Source: Streptomyces sp. NBC_01232
GTDB lineage: Bacteria; Actinomycetota; Actinomycetes; Streptomycetales; Streptomycetaceae
Assembly (NCBI RefSeq): GCF_035989885.1
Contig: NZ_CP108518.1
Span: forward strand, 6,625,001 to 6,689,000
DNA length: 64,000 nucleotides
Direction: 5' to 3'
This document shows, in pieces, positions 30,731-39,331 of this stretch. A program made the position numbers and the translations under genes. Below the pieces are notes generated by a model. That model was not told the origin of the DNA. It ran no database searches and saw only the letters and a list, made by a program, of their open reading frames with translations. Each line of letters starts with the position of its first letter. The first letter of the stretch is position 1.

Positions 30731-32314
30731 TCAGCCCCGGAAGCCGAGCAGGCCGTGCAGGGCCGCGCCGCCCGCCGAGGCCGGCACGGCGCGGGTGGCC
30801 GTGGACGGCTTCGGGGCCGCCTGCGCGGGGCAGGTGGCGTCCGAGGCCCTGCCCGTCGTCAGGTAGGCCGCCACCTTGTCGTCCAGGCACTTGTTGCCGC
30901 TCAGGGCGATGCCGTGATTGCCGCCGCCCTCCTCGACCACCAGGGCCGAACCCGACAGCTTGTCCCGCATGCTGAGCGCCCCCTCGAAGGGGGTCGCCGC
31001 GTCCTCCGTCGCCTGGAGCAGGAGGGCGGGCGGCAGGTCCGCATTGGTGATGTCGGGGGCCTGCAGCGACTCCGTCGGCCAGAACGCGCACGGGGCGTTG
31101 TACCAGGCGTTGTTCCAGGTCATGAACGGCGCCTTGGCGTGGGTGCTCCACATGTCCGCACGCCACTGGTTCCAGTCCTTCGGCCAGGCGGAGTCCCGGC
31201 ACTGGACCGCCGTGTAGACGCTGTAGCCGTTGCCCGCGGAGGGCTCCACCGCGCCGAACCGCTCGTAGGCGGCCACCAGCGGCTTCGGGTCCTTGCCCAC
31301 CGAGAACGCCGCGAAGGCCTCGGCGAGGTTCGGCCAGTAGCCGTTGTAGTAGCCGCCGGGCATGAAGGTGTCCTCCAGCTCCGCCGGGCCCACCTTGCCG
31401 CCCGCCGGGGTCTCGCGCAGCGCGTCCCGCATCGCGTACCAGCGCCGCTCCACCGTCGCCGGGTCGGTGCCCAGCCGGTAGGTGGCGTCGTACTGCGCGA
31501 CCCAGGCCAGGAAGGCCTTGTGGCGGGCGTCGAAGGCGAGGTCCTGGGCGAGGTTGTCCTCGTACCAGACCCCGCCCGGGTCGACCACGGAGTCCAGGAC
31601 GAGCCGGTGCACGCGGCCCGGGTGGAGCTTGGCGTACACCGCGCCCAGATACGTCCCGTAGGAGTAGCCGAAGTAGCTGATCCGCTCGGCGCCGAGGGCG
31701 GTGCGAAGCGCCTCGATGTCCTTGGCGGCCGAGACGGTGTCGATGTACGGCAGCACGTCCGCGTGCTTGGTGCCGCAGGACTCGGCGAAGGACCGGACCC
31801 GGTCCAGGTTGGCCCGCTCGGTCGCCTCGTCCATGGGGACCGAGTCCGGCCGGGCGGGCTTGAAGTGGCCGGCAGCGCAGTCCAGGGCGGGCTCGCTCTT
31901 GCCGACGCCCCGGGGATCGAAGCCGATCACGTCGTACTGGGCGGCCACTTCCTTGGGCAGGGCGGAGGCGATGTACCCGGCCAGGCTGCGGCCGCTGCCG
32001 CCCGGGCCGCCGGGGTTGACCAGCAGGGGGCCCTGGGAGGTGGGGCCGGTGTGGGGGACCCGGGTCAGGGCCAGGGTGATCTGGCGCCCGCCGGGCCGTG
32101 CGTGGTCGAGGGGCACCTTGAGGGACGCGCACTGCAGCGTGGGGTACCGCGGGGTCGTGCAGCCGGTCCAGCGCAGCGCCGCACGGGCCGGCGCCGGTGC
32201 GGCCGGACCGGCCGGTGCGGCCGTGACCGGGGTCGCGAGGGCGGCGGCGACGGTGGCGGCGACGGTGGAGATCGACAGCAGGACAGCGGCGCGCTTCTTC
32301 AAGGGGTGGAGCAT
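30731..32314 (-). CDS. Secreted alpha/beta hydrolase, tripeptidyl aminopeptidase (Tap/SlpD) type
   Basis: The 527-residue protein begins with a Sec signal peptide (KKRAAVLL..ATPVTAAPA, cleavage likely near residue 33-45). It then has an alpha/beta hydrolase fold with the serine elbow YFGYSYGTYLG, the oxyanion motif NPGGPGGSG, and a C-terminal TAP-like domain (ADLPPALLLQATEDAATPFEGA, GGGNHGIAL with the catalytic His). Streptomyces Tap/SlpD/SlpE enzymes remove N-terminal tripeptides from extracellular proteins and peptides; the length agrees. No lipobox is seen, so it is probably released. The small alanine-rich C-terminus is variable. It stands alone between a HEAT protein and a radical SAM gene. 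Confidence 0.9.
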   Translation of the reverse strand: MLHPLKKRAAVLLSISTVAATVAAALATPVTAAPAGPAAPAPARAALRWTGCTTPRYPTLQCASLKVPLDHARPGGRQITLALTRVPHTGPTSQGPLLVNPGGPGGSGRSLAGYIASALPKEVAAQYDVIGFDPRGVGKSEPALDCAAGHFKPARPDSVPMDEATERANLDRVRSFAESCGTKHADVLPYIDTVSAAKDIEALRTALGAERISYFGYSYGTYLGAVYAKLHPGRVHRLVLDSVVDPGGVWYEDNLAQDLAFDARHKAFLAWVAQYDATYRLGTDPATVERRWYAMRDALRETPAGGKVGPAELEDTFMPGGYYNGYWPNLAEAFAAFSVGKDPKPLVAAYERFGAVEPSAGNGYSVYTAVQCRDSAWPKDWNQWRADMWSTHAKAPFMTWNNAWYNAPCAFWPTESLQAPDITNADLPPALLLQATEDAATPFEGALSMRDKLSGSALVVEEGGGNHGIALSGNKCLDDKVAAYLTTGRASDATCPAQAAPKPSTATRAVPASAGGAALHGLLGFRG

Positions 32315-32426
32315 GGGGCCTCCCAGCCGAGGGTTCTGGGCGGAATCGTCCCGGAAACCGCGCCCGGAAGGCGGGATTGTGCCGCCTATTGGCCCGATGT
32401 GATGACCGTTCAGGCGACGCCGGCCG

Positions 32427-33458
32427 TCACAGGAGGCTGAGCTGGGTGGCTCCGGCGGGCCCGGAGCCCTCCGGGCGCTCCGGGGTGACGATCCGGCGCG
32501 GCGCGCCCCGCCGCCCCGGACCGATGCCGAATTCGGCCGCCAGTTCGTGGACTTGGCGGGTGATCCGGCGCTGGTACCAGGTGGGCGCGTACGAACCGCC
32601 CGCGTACATCCGCTCGTACCGGGGGACCAGGTGGGGGTGGTGGGCGCCCAGCCATGCCGTGAACCACTCGCGCGCCCCCGGCCGCAGATGGAGTACCAGG
32701 GGTGTCACGGAGGTCGCGCCGGACTCGGCCACGGCGCGCACGGTCGCGCGCAGCTGCTCCGGGGAGTCCCCGAGGAAGGGGATCACCGGGGCCATCAGTA
32801 CCCCGCACTCGATCCCGGCATCGGTCAGGGCCCGTACGGCGCCCAGCCGGGCGGCGGGGGAGGGGGTGCCCGGCTCGACGGTGCGCCAGAGGCCGGGGTC
32901 GGTGAAGCCGACGGAGACCGAGATGCCGACCTCGGTGACCTCGGCGGCCTCCTGAAGGAGGGGGAGGTCGCGCAGGATCAGCGTGCCCTTGGTGAGGATC
33001 GAGAAGGGGTTGGCCCGGTCGCGCAGCGCCTCGATGATCCCGGGCATCAGCCGGTAGCGGCCCTCTGCCCGCTGGTAGCAGTCGACGTTGGTCCCCATGG
33101 CGATGTGCGCGCCGCTCCAGCGGGGCGAGCCGAGCTCGCGGCGCAGCAGTTCGGGGGCGTTGGTCTTGACGACGATCTGGGAGTCGAAGCCGAGGCCGGT
33201 GTCGAGGTCGAGGTAGCTGTGGGTCTTGCGGGCGAAGCAGTAGACACAGGCGTGGCTGCATCCCCGGTACGGGTTCACGGTCCATTCGAACGGCATGCGC
33301 GAGGCGCCGGGCACCCGGTTGACGATCGACTTGGCGCGTACCTCGTGGAAGGTGATCCCCCGGAACTCGGGGGTGTCGATGGTGCGGGTCACGACGGCCC
33401 CGGCCCCGAACAGCGCGGCCGGCCCCGCGGATCCCTCGGTCAGGTTCTCCCAGCGCAT
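32427..33458 (-). CDS. Radical SAM protein, Rv2578c/SPL-like family
   Basis: The 343-residue protein has a radical SAM core with CSHACVYC, the CxxxCxxC motif for the [4Fe-4S] cluster, placed after NPYRGC as in Rv2578c-type and spore photoproduct lyase-like proteins. The rest of the barrel contains HIAMGTNVDCYQRAEGRYRLMPG and FSILTKGTLILRDLPLL. The substrate is not known for this family; a role linked to DNA damage is suggested by homology and by the SOS-type box 37 nt upstream. ATG at 33458 has GGAGG about seven nt upstream; the frame is open further upstream without homology. It is monocistronic as far as can be seen. Confidence 0.85.
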   Translation of the reverse strand: MRWENLTEGSAGPAALFGAGAVVTRTIDTPEFRGITFHEVRAKSIVNRVPGASRMPFEWTVNPYRGCSHACVYCFARKTHSYLDLDTGLGFDSQIVVKTNAPELLRRELGSPRWSGAHIAMGTNVDCYQRAEGRYRLMPGIIEALRDRANPFSILTKGTLILRDLPLLQEAAEVTEVGISVSVGFTDPGLWRTVEPGTPSPAARLGAVRALTDAGIECGVLMAPVIPFLGDSPEQLRATVRAVAESGATSVTPLVLHLRPGAREWFTAWLGAHHPHLVPRYERMYAGGSYAPTWYQRRITRQVHELAAEFGIGPGRRGAPRRIVTPERPEGSGPAGATQLSLL

Positions 33459-33494
33459 GAGGCGCCTCCCTCGGTAGCTCTGGCGCCGAGAATA

Positions 33495-33506
33495 GAACAA
33501 ACGTTC
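33495..33506. promoter_or_regulatory. Candidate LexA (SOS) box
   Basis: GAACAAACGTTC fits the actinobacterial/Gram-positive SOS box GAAC-N4-GTTC exactly. It lies 37 nt upstream of the radical SAM start and 62 nt upstream of the divergent hypothetical gene. The flanks (T/A before, CC after) do not extend the usual CG...CG ends. Confidence 0.55.
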
Positions 33507-33568
33507 CCATGATCGTGCGGGTCGAAATCCCTTTGATCGCATCTGAGCGGGTGTGCGATCTTCCGGCC

Positions 33569-34381
33569 ATGGCTGGAATGCGGATCGTGGTGTGCCTCCC
33601 CGGCGACGCCCGGACCAGGCTCGACGAGGCTCTCGCCGAGGCGATGGCCCCCTTCGGGATCGACTTCACCCGGGGCGAGGACTTGGACATCTGGGACGGG
33701 TGGGGCATCTGCGGCAACGGCACCCACCGCGACGGACTCCAGCTGTCGCCGGGGTACGAGGACGACCCGCGGATCGTGCGCGACCGCAGCGATGAGGGCG
33801 TGCCCGGATGGTGCGCGGGCGGGCCCCGTGAGGCGATGGCCTTCGCCGGGATCCGGGCCGAGGCGCGGGACACCGCCCGGGCCGCATGGGACCTGTGGCG
33901 GGAGCTGTCCCGGAGCCACCCGCCGGCCGAGCCGCGCCGCGTGGTGGCGGGCACGCCGTGGCGTACTTCGCAGGAGTGCCGGGCCGGGCACCTGGCCGAC
34001 GAGGAGGCGAGGGCGGCGTTCGACGCCCAGCCGCTGGTCGCCGCCTACCGGGAGGGTGTGGCCGCCCTGCTGGAGGCCCGCCGCGGGTACGACCTCGGCG
34101 GGTTCCTCCAGGGAGGAGCCGCCGCCGAGACCGTCGGCCGGACCGGCCGGGAGGAGTTCGCCGCCGCGGAGAGCGCCGGGACCCCTTCGCACCGGCACGT
34201 GCTCACCCTCGACGGCTGGTGGTACGGCGAGGACGACCCCGCCGTCCACGGCGCCTGCGACGGCCCGGACGTCTGCGTCCATCGCCCGCCCCTGCCCGGG
34301 CCCCGGCAGACCGCCACGGCCAGGTACGTGGAGGAGCTGCCCGGGGACACGCTCCTGGTCAAGCTCCGCTGCCACGTCTGA
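33569..34381 (+). CDS. Hypothetical protein, about 270 aa
   Basis: I do not recognise a family. The protein begins with a beta-strand-like MRIVVCLPGDARTRLDEALAEAMAPFGIDF, contains the aromatic, acidic stretch DIWDGWGICGNGTHRDGLQL and a cysteine-containing segment near GACDGPDVCVHRPPLPG, and ends TLLVKLRCHV. It is soluble and about 66% polar, with strong streptomycete codon bias, so it is real. ATG at 33569 or 33578 are both possible; an upstream ATG at 33509 would run through the divergent promoter region. It diverges from the radical SAM gene across the candidate SOS box, so it might be co-induced by DNA damage. Confidence 0.7.
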   Translation: MAGMRIVVCLPGDARTRLDEALAEAMAPFGIDFTRGEDLDIWDGWGICGNGTHRDGLQLSPGYEDDPRIVRDRSDEGVPGWCAGGPREAMAFAGIRAEARDTARAAWDLWRELSRSHPPAEPRRVVAGTPWRTSQECRAGHLADEEARAAFDAQPLVAAYREGVAALLEARRGYDLGGFLQGGAAAETVGRTGREEFAAAESAGTPSHRHVLTLDGWWYGEDDPAVHGACDGPDVCVHRPPLPGPRQTATARYVEELPGDTLLVKLRCHV

Positions 34382-34456
34382 CCCGGATTTGGGCGCCCGG
34401 CCCGGAGGTGGTTGGCTTCGCCGTGACGAGCGATCACAACTGCTGGAGGAACAGCT

Positions 34457-34900
34457 ATGGCGCAGGTCGAGGCCACCACGGAGCGGATCATCGCGGCCGA
34501 CGCGGAGACCGTGTTCGACGCGCTGGCGGACTACACCGGGACCCGCGGGAAGGTGCTGCCCGAGCACTTCAGCGAGTACGAGGTGCGCGAGGGCGGCGAC
34601 GGCGAGGGCACCCTGGTGCACTGGAAGCTCCAGGCCACCAGCAAGCGCGTGCGCGACTGCCTGCTCGAGGTCACCGAGCCCACCGACGGCCAGCTGGTGG
34701 AGAAGGACCGCAACTCCTCCATGGTCACCACCTGGACCGTCACCCCCGCGGGCGAGGGCAAGTCCAGGGCCGTGGTCAGCACCGTGTGGAACGGCGCCGG
34801 CGGCATCGGCGGCTTCTTCGAGCGCACCTTCGCGCCCAAGGGCCTCGGCCGGATCTACGACACCCTGCTCGAGAACCTGGCCACCGAAGTGGAGCGCTGA
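34457..34900 (+). CDS. SRPBCC-family (polyketide cyclase/START-like) protein
   Basis: The 147-residue protein is a helix-grip SRPBCC domain: an N-terminal strand (VEATTERIIAADAETVFDALADY), a seven-stranded sheet, and a long C-terminal helix (RIYDTLLENLATEVE). Such domains bind hydrophobic ligands. GGAGGAAC upstream of ATG gives a strong ribosome site. No catalytic residues can be assigned. The gene stands between the hypothetical and the peptidase operon. Confidence 0.85.
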   Translation: MAQVEATTERIIAADAETVFDALADYTGTRGKVLPEHFSEYEVREGGDGEGTLVHWKLQATSKRVRDCLLEVTEPTDGQLVEKDRNSSMVTTWTVTPAGEGKSRAVVSTVWNGAGGIGGFFERTFAPKGLGRIYDTLLENLATEVER

Positions 34901-35028
34901 GCAACGGCGTTGACGGTGGGGCCGGGGCAGCGGCCTCACCGGATCGGGTGAACCGGGAGACCGCCCGCCCCCGCGGGCCGCGCGCCGCGCCGGAGCGCGA
35001 GCCCCCGGCCGCGGGGCACCTCGGCGGC

Positions 35029-35034
35029 TAGGGT
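35029..35034 (+). promoter_or_regulatory. TAGGGT -10 element of the peptidase operon
   Basis: TAGGGT lies 36 nt before the M55 peptidase ATG (35071), leaving a short leader. It has the same hexamer as other promoters in this window. Confidence 0.4.
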
Positions 35035-35070
35035 GGGCACCCTGAGCGCAACCGACCGCCCGGGGGCCCG

Positions 35071-35904
35071 ATGAAGATCCTCATCTCCGCCGACATGGAA
35101 GGCGCCACCGGCGTCACCTGGCCCGCGGACGTGCTGCCCGGAACCCCGCAGTGGGAGCGCTGCCGCGCGATGTTCACCTCGGACGTGAACGCCGCCGTAC
35201 TCGGCTTCTACGACGGCGGAGCCGACCGGGTCGTCATCAACGAGGCGCACTGGACCATGCGCAACCTGCTCCTGGAGAAGCTCGACGCCCGCGCCGAGAT
35301 GATCACCGGCCGCCACAAGACGCTCTCCATGGTCGAGGGCGTCCAGCACGGCGACGTCGACGGCATCGCCTTCGTCGGCTACCACACCGGCGCCGGCTCC
35401 GAAGGGGTCCTCGCCCACACCTACCTCGCCAACTCCATCACCGGAGTCTGGGTCAACGGGGTGCGCGCCAGCGAGGGGCTGCTGAACGCCCACGTCGTCG
35501 CCGAGTACGGGGTCCCCGTCATCCTGGTCACCGGCGACGACCTCACCTGCGTCGACGCCGCCGGATACGCCCCCGGAGCGGCCACCGTCGCCGTCAAGGA
35601 CCACATCTCGCGCTACGCCGCCGTGTGCCGGACCCCGGCCCGCACCGCCGCCGACATCCGGGCCGCCGCCAAGGAGGCCACCGCCCTCGCCGTGCGCCAC
35701 GAACCGGTCCGCGGCGGCCCCTTCACCGTGGAGCTGGAGTTCGACGCCGCGCACCTGGCCATGTCCGCGACGGTCGTCCCGGGCGTGGAGCGGAGCGGCG
35801 AGCGCAGGGTCGCCTACGCCGGCGAAACGATGTACGAGGCGATCCGCGCCTTCAAAGCGGTCACGACGGTCGTCTCGGCGGCCGTGGAGGAGCAGTATGG
35901 CTGA
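35071..35904 (+). CDS. M55 family D-aminopeptidase (DppA-like)
   Basis: The 277-residue enzyme belongs to the M55 family typified by Bacillus subtilis DppA, a zinc decamer that splits D-Ala dipeptides. The metal ligands are conserved: Asp8 and Glu10 in ISADMEG, His60 in NEAHWTMRN, His105 in VGYHTGAGS and Glu135 in VRASEGLLNA. No signal peptide is seen, so it acts on imported peptides. It overlaps the following M20 peptidase by 8 bp; together with the S9 peptidase they form a peptide-catabolism operon. D-Ala-containing cell-wall peptides are the likely substrate. Confidence 0.92.
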   Translation: MKILISADMEGATGVTWPADVLPGTPQWERCRAMFTSDVNAAVLGFYDGGADRVVINEAHWTMRNLLLEKLDARAEMITGRHKTLSMVEGVQHGDVDGIAFVGYHTGAGSEGVLAHTYLANSITGVWVNGVRASEGLLNAHVVAEYGVPVILVTGDDLTCVDAAGYAPGAATVAVKDHISRYAAVCRTPARTAADIRAAAKEATALAVRHEPVRGGPFTVELEFDAAHLAMSATVVPGVERSGERRVAYAGETMYEAIRAFKAVTTVVSAAVEEQYG

Positions 35905-37276
35905 CATGTGCGCAATCAACACCGAGGCCCCCGCCGGCGCCGTCGACACCGCGGACGCGGTGGACGCGCTGGCCCTCGACGAGGCCGTCGAGTTCACCTC
36001 CGGCCTCATCAGGATCGACACCACCAACCGGGGCGGCGGCGACTGCCGCGAGCGCCCCGCCGCCGAATACGTCGCCGAACGGCTCGCCGCCGCCGGCCTG
36101 GAGCCGGTCCTGCTGGAGCGCACCCCGGGCCGCACCAACGTGGTCGCCCGGATCGAGGGCACGGACCCGTCCGCCGAGGCCCTCCTCGTCCACGGGCACC
36201 TCGACGTGGTCCCGGCCGAGGCCGCCGACTGGAGCGTGGACCCCTTCTCCGGCGAGGTGCGGGACGGCGTGGTCTGGGGGCGCGGCGCCGTCGACATGAA
36301 GAACATGGACGCGATGGTGCTGGCCGTCGTACGGGCCTGGGCGCGCGCGGGAGTCAAGCCGCGCCGGGACATCGTGATCGCCTACACCGCCGACGAGGAG
36401 GACAGCGCGGTCGACGGCTCCGGCTTCCTCGCCGACCACCACCCGCACCTCTTCGAAGGCTGCACCGAGGGCATCAGCGAGTCGGGCGCCTTCACCGTGC
36501 ACACCGGCCCCGGCGGCCGCTCCCTCTACCCGATCGCGGCCGGGGAGCGCGGCACCGCCTGGCTGAAGCTGACCGCGCACGGCACCGCCGGGCACGGCTC
36601 CAAGCCCAACCGGGCCAATGCCGTCAGCCGGCTCGCCGCCGCCGTCGCACGGATCGGCGAGTACGAATGGCCGGTCCGGCTCACCGACACCGTCACCGCA
36701 TGCATCACCGAACTCGCCGTCCTGCAGGGCCTGTCGGTGGACCCGGACCGGCCGGACGCCGACCTCGACGAGCTCCTCGACCGGCTCGGTCCGGCCGCCG
36801 CCCTGGTCCGGGCGACCGTCCGCAACAGCGCCAACCCGACCATGCTCAGAGCCGGTTACAAGCTCAACGTGATCCCCGAGCACGCCACCGCCTACGTCGA
36901 CGGCCGGACCGTCCCCGGCGGCGAGGCCGAGTTCGCCGCCACCCTCGACGCCCTCACCGGCCCCGACGTGCGCTGGGAGTTCCACCACCGGGAGGTCGCC
37001 CTCCAGGCCCCCGTGAACGGGCGGACGTACGGGATCCTGCGCGAATCGGTCGAGCGTTTCGACCCGGCCGGGCACGTGGTCCCCTTCTGCATGGCGGGCG
37101 GCACCGACGCCAAGCAGTTCTCCCGCCTCGGCATCACCGGCTACGGCTTCTCGCCGCTGAAGCTGCCGCCCGGCTTCGACTACTGGGCCCTCTTCCACGG
37201 CGTGGACGAGCGGGTACCCGTCGACGCCCTGCACTTCGGCGTCCGCGTCCTCGACCGCGCGCTGCGGACCCTGTGA
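35897..37276 (+). CDS. M20/M25/M40 family metallohydrolase
   Basis: The 459-residue protein is a di-zinc M20 peptidase. Ligand motifs are seen in order: LLVHGHLDVVPAE, WGRGAVDMKNMDA, TADEEDSAVDGSG (catalytic Glu pair) and FCMAGGTDAKQF near the C-terminus. The dimerisation domain occupies about residues 200-330. It may cleave dipeptides, N-acyl amino acids or amino-acid derivatives. The ATG overlaps the DppA-type gene by 8 bp (translational coupling), and a serine peptidase follows 10 nt later. Confidence 0.92.
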   Translation: MADMCAINTEAPAGAVDTADAVDALALDEAVEFTSGLIRIDTTNRGGGDCRERPAAEYVAERLAAAGLEPVLLERTPGRTNVVARIEGTDPSAEALLVHGHLDVVPAEAADWSVDPFSGEVRDGVVWGRGAVDMKNMDAMVLAVVRAWARAGVKPRRDIVIAYTADEEDSAVDGSGFLADHHPHLFEGCTEGISESGAFTVHTGPGGRSLYPIAAGERGTAWLKLTAHGTAGHGSKPNRANAVSRLAAAVARIGEYEWPVRLTDTVTACITELAVLQGLSVDPDRPDADLDELLDRLGPAAALVRATVRNSANPTMLRAGYKLNVIPEHATAYVDGRTVPGGEAEFAATLDALTGPDVRWEFHHREVALQAPVNGRTYGILRESVERFDPAGHVVPFCMAGGTDAKQFSRLGITGYGFSPLKLPPGFDYWALFHGVDERVPVDALHFGVRVLDRALRTL

Positions 37277-37286
37277 GCGGGGCCCG

Positions 37287-39314
37287 GTGATGACCACGAC
37301 GACCCGGCCCTACGGAAGCTGGCCCTCACCCATCGACGCGGCCCTCGCCGCCTCGCTCGACGGGCGGCCCGAATACCTCGGCACGGTCGGCCCCGAGGTG
37401 TGGTGGACCGAGCCGCGGCCCCAGGAGGAGGGCCGCCGCACCCTGGTGCGCCGCCGCCTCGTCGACGGCGGGCCCGAGATCACCGAACTGCCCGCCCCGT
37501 GGAACGTGCGCAGCCGCGTCACCGAATACGGCGGCCTGCCCTGGGCCGGGGCGCAGCGGCCCGCCGACGGACCCCTGCTGGTCTTCGTCCACTTCGCCGA
37601 CCAGCGGCTGTACGCGTACGAGCCCGACGCGCCCGGCAGCCCCGGGCCGCGGCCCCTGACCCCGCTCTCCCGGACCGGCGGCGGCCTGCGCTGGGCCGAC
37701 CCGGTGCTGCGCGGCGACGAGGTCTGGTGCGTGCTGGAGGAGTTCACCGGGCCCGCGCCGACCGATGTGCGCCGGGTGGCGGCCGCCGTACCGCTGGACG
37801 GCTCGGCGGCCGGGAACCGGGCCGCCGTGAGGGAGCTGACGGACGACCGGTACCGGTTCACCACCGGGCCACGGCTCTCCCCGGACGGGCGGTGCGCCGC
37901 CTGGCTGGCGTGGGACCACCCCCGCATGCCCTGGGACGGTACCGAGCTGAGGGTCGCCGAGGTCACCGAGGACGGACACCTGGCCGACCCCCGGACCGTG
38001 CTCGGCGGCCCCGACGAGGCCGTCGCCCAGGTCGAGTGGACGGCCGAGGGGACCCTCCTCGCGGTCAGCGACCGCGGCGGCTGGTGGAACCCGTACAGCG
38101 TGGACCCGCGGACCGGCTGGGCGATCAACCTCTGCCCGAGGGAGGAGGAGTTCGGCGGCCCGCTGTGGAAGCCGGGGCTGCGCTGGCTCGCGCCGCTCCC
38201 GGGGGACACACCGCACACCGCGGGATCGGGGGCCGGCCTCGTCGCCGTCCTGCACGGGCAGGGCTCCCCGGTGCTGGGCATCCTCGACCCGGAGAGCGGC
38301 GACCTGGTGGACGCCGCCGGACCGTGGACCGCCTGGCAGCCGACCCTCGCCGTGCACGGCACCCGCGTCTACGGGGTCGCCGCCAGCCCGCGCAGCGCCT
38401 ACGAGGTGGTCGAGCTGGACACCGCCACCGGGCACGCCCGGGCGGTCGGCGCGCAGCGCCCGGACCCGGTGGACCCCGCCTACTACCCGGAGCCGCAGAG
38501 CCGCACCTTCCTCGGCCCCGACAACCGGCAGATCCACGCGCACGTCTACCCGCCGCACCACCCGGCCTGCCGGGCCGCCGCCGACGAACTGCCCCCCTAC
38601 GTGGTCTGGGCGCACGGCGGCCCCACCGACCACGTGCCGCCCGTACTCGACCTGCACATCGCGTACTTCACGTCGCGCGGCATCGGCGTGGTCGAGGTGA
38701 ACTACGGCGGGTCCACCGGCTACGGCCGGGCCTACCGGGAGCGGCTGCGCGAGCAGTGGGGCGTGGTGGACGTGGAGGACTGCGCTGCGGTGGCGCGTGC
38801 GCTGGCCGCCGAGGGCACCGCCGACCCCGCCCGGCTCGCCATCCGCGGCGGCAGCGCGGGCGGCTGGACGGCGGCGGCCTCGCTGGCCGCCACCGACCTG
38901 TACGCCTGCGCCGCGATCATCTATCCGGTGCTGGACCTGCTCGGCTTCGCCGAGGAGACCCACGACCTCGAATCCCGCTACATCGACGGCCTGGCCGGGC
39001 CGCCGCAGACCCTCGCCGTGGTGAACCGCGAGCGCTCGCCGGTGGCCCGGGCCGACGGGATCACCGCCCCGTTCGTCCTCCTCCAGGGACTGGAGGACCC
39101 GGTCTGCCCGCCGGCCCAGGCGGAGCGGCTGCTGGACGCCCTGCGGGGCCGGCCGGTGCCGCACGCGTACGTGACCTTCGAGGGCGAGGGCCACGGCTTC
39201 CGGCGGGCCGACACCATGATCCGTGCGCTGGAGGCCGAACTGTCGCTGTACGGACAGGTCTTCGGCATCGAACGCACCGATGTCCCGCGGCTGGAGCTGG
39301 CACTGGAGGTCTGA
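37287..39314 (+). CDS. S9-family prolyl oligopeptidase
   Basis: The 675-residue protein has an N-terminal beta-propeller (about residues 1-400) and a C-terminal alpha/beta hydrolase domain. The serine elbow is IRGGSAGGWTAAA, the Asp is in LQGLEDPVCPPAQ and the His in GEGHGFRRAD. Cytosolic S9 enzymes trim short proline-containing or N-blocked peptides. GTG at 37287 (followed by ATG) begins 10 nt after the M20 gene. The trio DppA-like, M20 and S9 suggests stepwise hydrolysis of peptides. The convergent GNAT gene ends only 17 nt downstream. Confidence 0.92.
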   Translation: MMTTTTRPYGSWPSPIDAALAASLDGRPEYLGTVGPEVWWTEPRPQEEGRRTLVRRRLVDGGPEITELPAPWNVRSRVTEYGGLPWAGAQRPADGPLLVFVHFADQRLYAYEPDAPGSPGPRPLTPLSRTGGGLRWADPVLRGDEVWCVLEEFTGPAPTDVRRVAAAVPLDGSAAGNRAAVRELTDDRYRFTTGPRLSPDGRCAAWLAWDHPRMPWDGTELRVAEVTEDGHLADPRTVLGGPDEAVAQVEWTAEGTLLAVSDRGGWWNPYSVDPRTGWAINLCPREEEFGGPLWKPGLRWLAPLPGDTPHTAGSGAGLVAVLHGQGSPVLGILDPESGDLVDAAGPWTAWQPTLAVHGTRVYGVAASPRSAYEVVELDTATGHARAVGAQRPDPVDPAYYPEPQSRTFLGPDNRQIHAHVYPPHHPACRAAADELPPYVVWAHGGPTDHVPPVLDLHIAYFTSRGIGVVEVNYGGSTGYGRAYRERLREQWGVVDVEDCAAVARALAAEGTADPARLAIRGGSAGGWTAAASLAATDLYACAAIIYPVLDLLGFAEETHDLESRYIDGLAGPPQTLAVVNRERSPVARADGITAPFVLLQGLEDPVCPPAQAERLLDALRGRPVPHAYVTFEGEGHGFRRADTMIRALEAELSLYGQVFGIERTDVPRLELALEV

Positions 39315-39331
39315 CGGGGGAGTGCTGCCGA

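Noticed and set aside
35071..39314. A biosynthetic gene cluster for a peptide natural product (three peptidases)
   Set aside because: No NRPS, RiPP precursor, lanthionine or radical-SAM maturase is next to the operon; the radical SAM gene at 32427 is separated by unrelated genes and is of the Rv2578c type.
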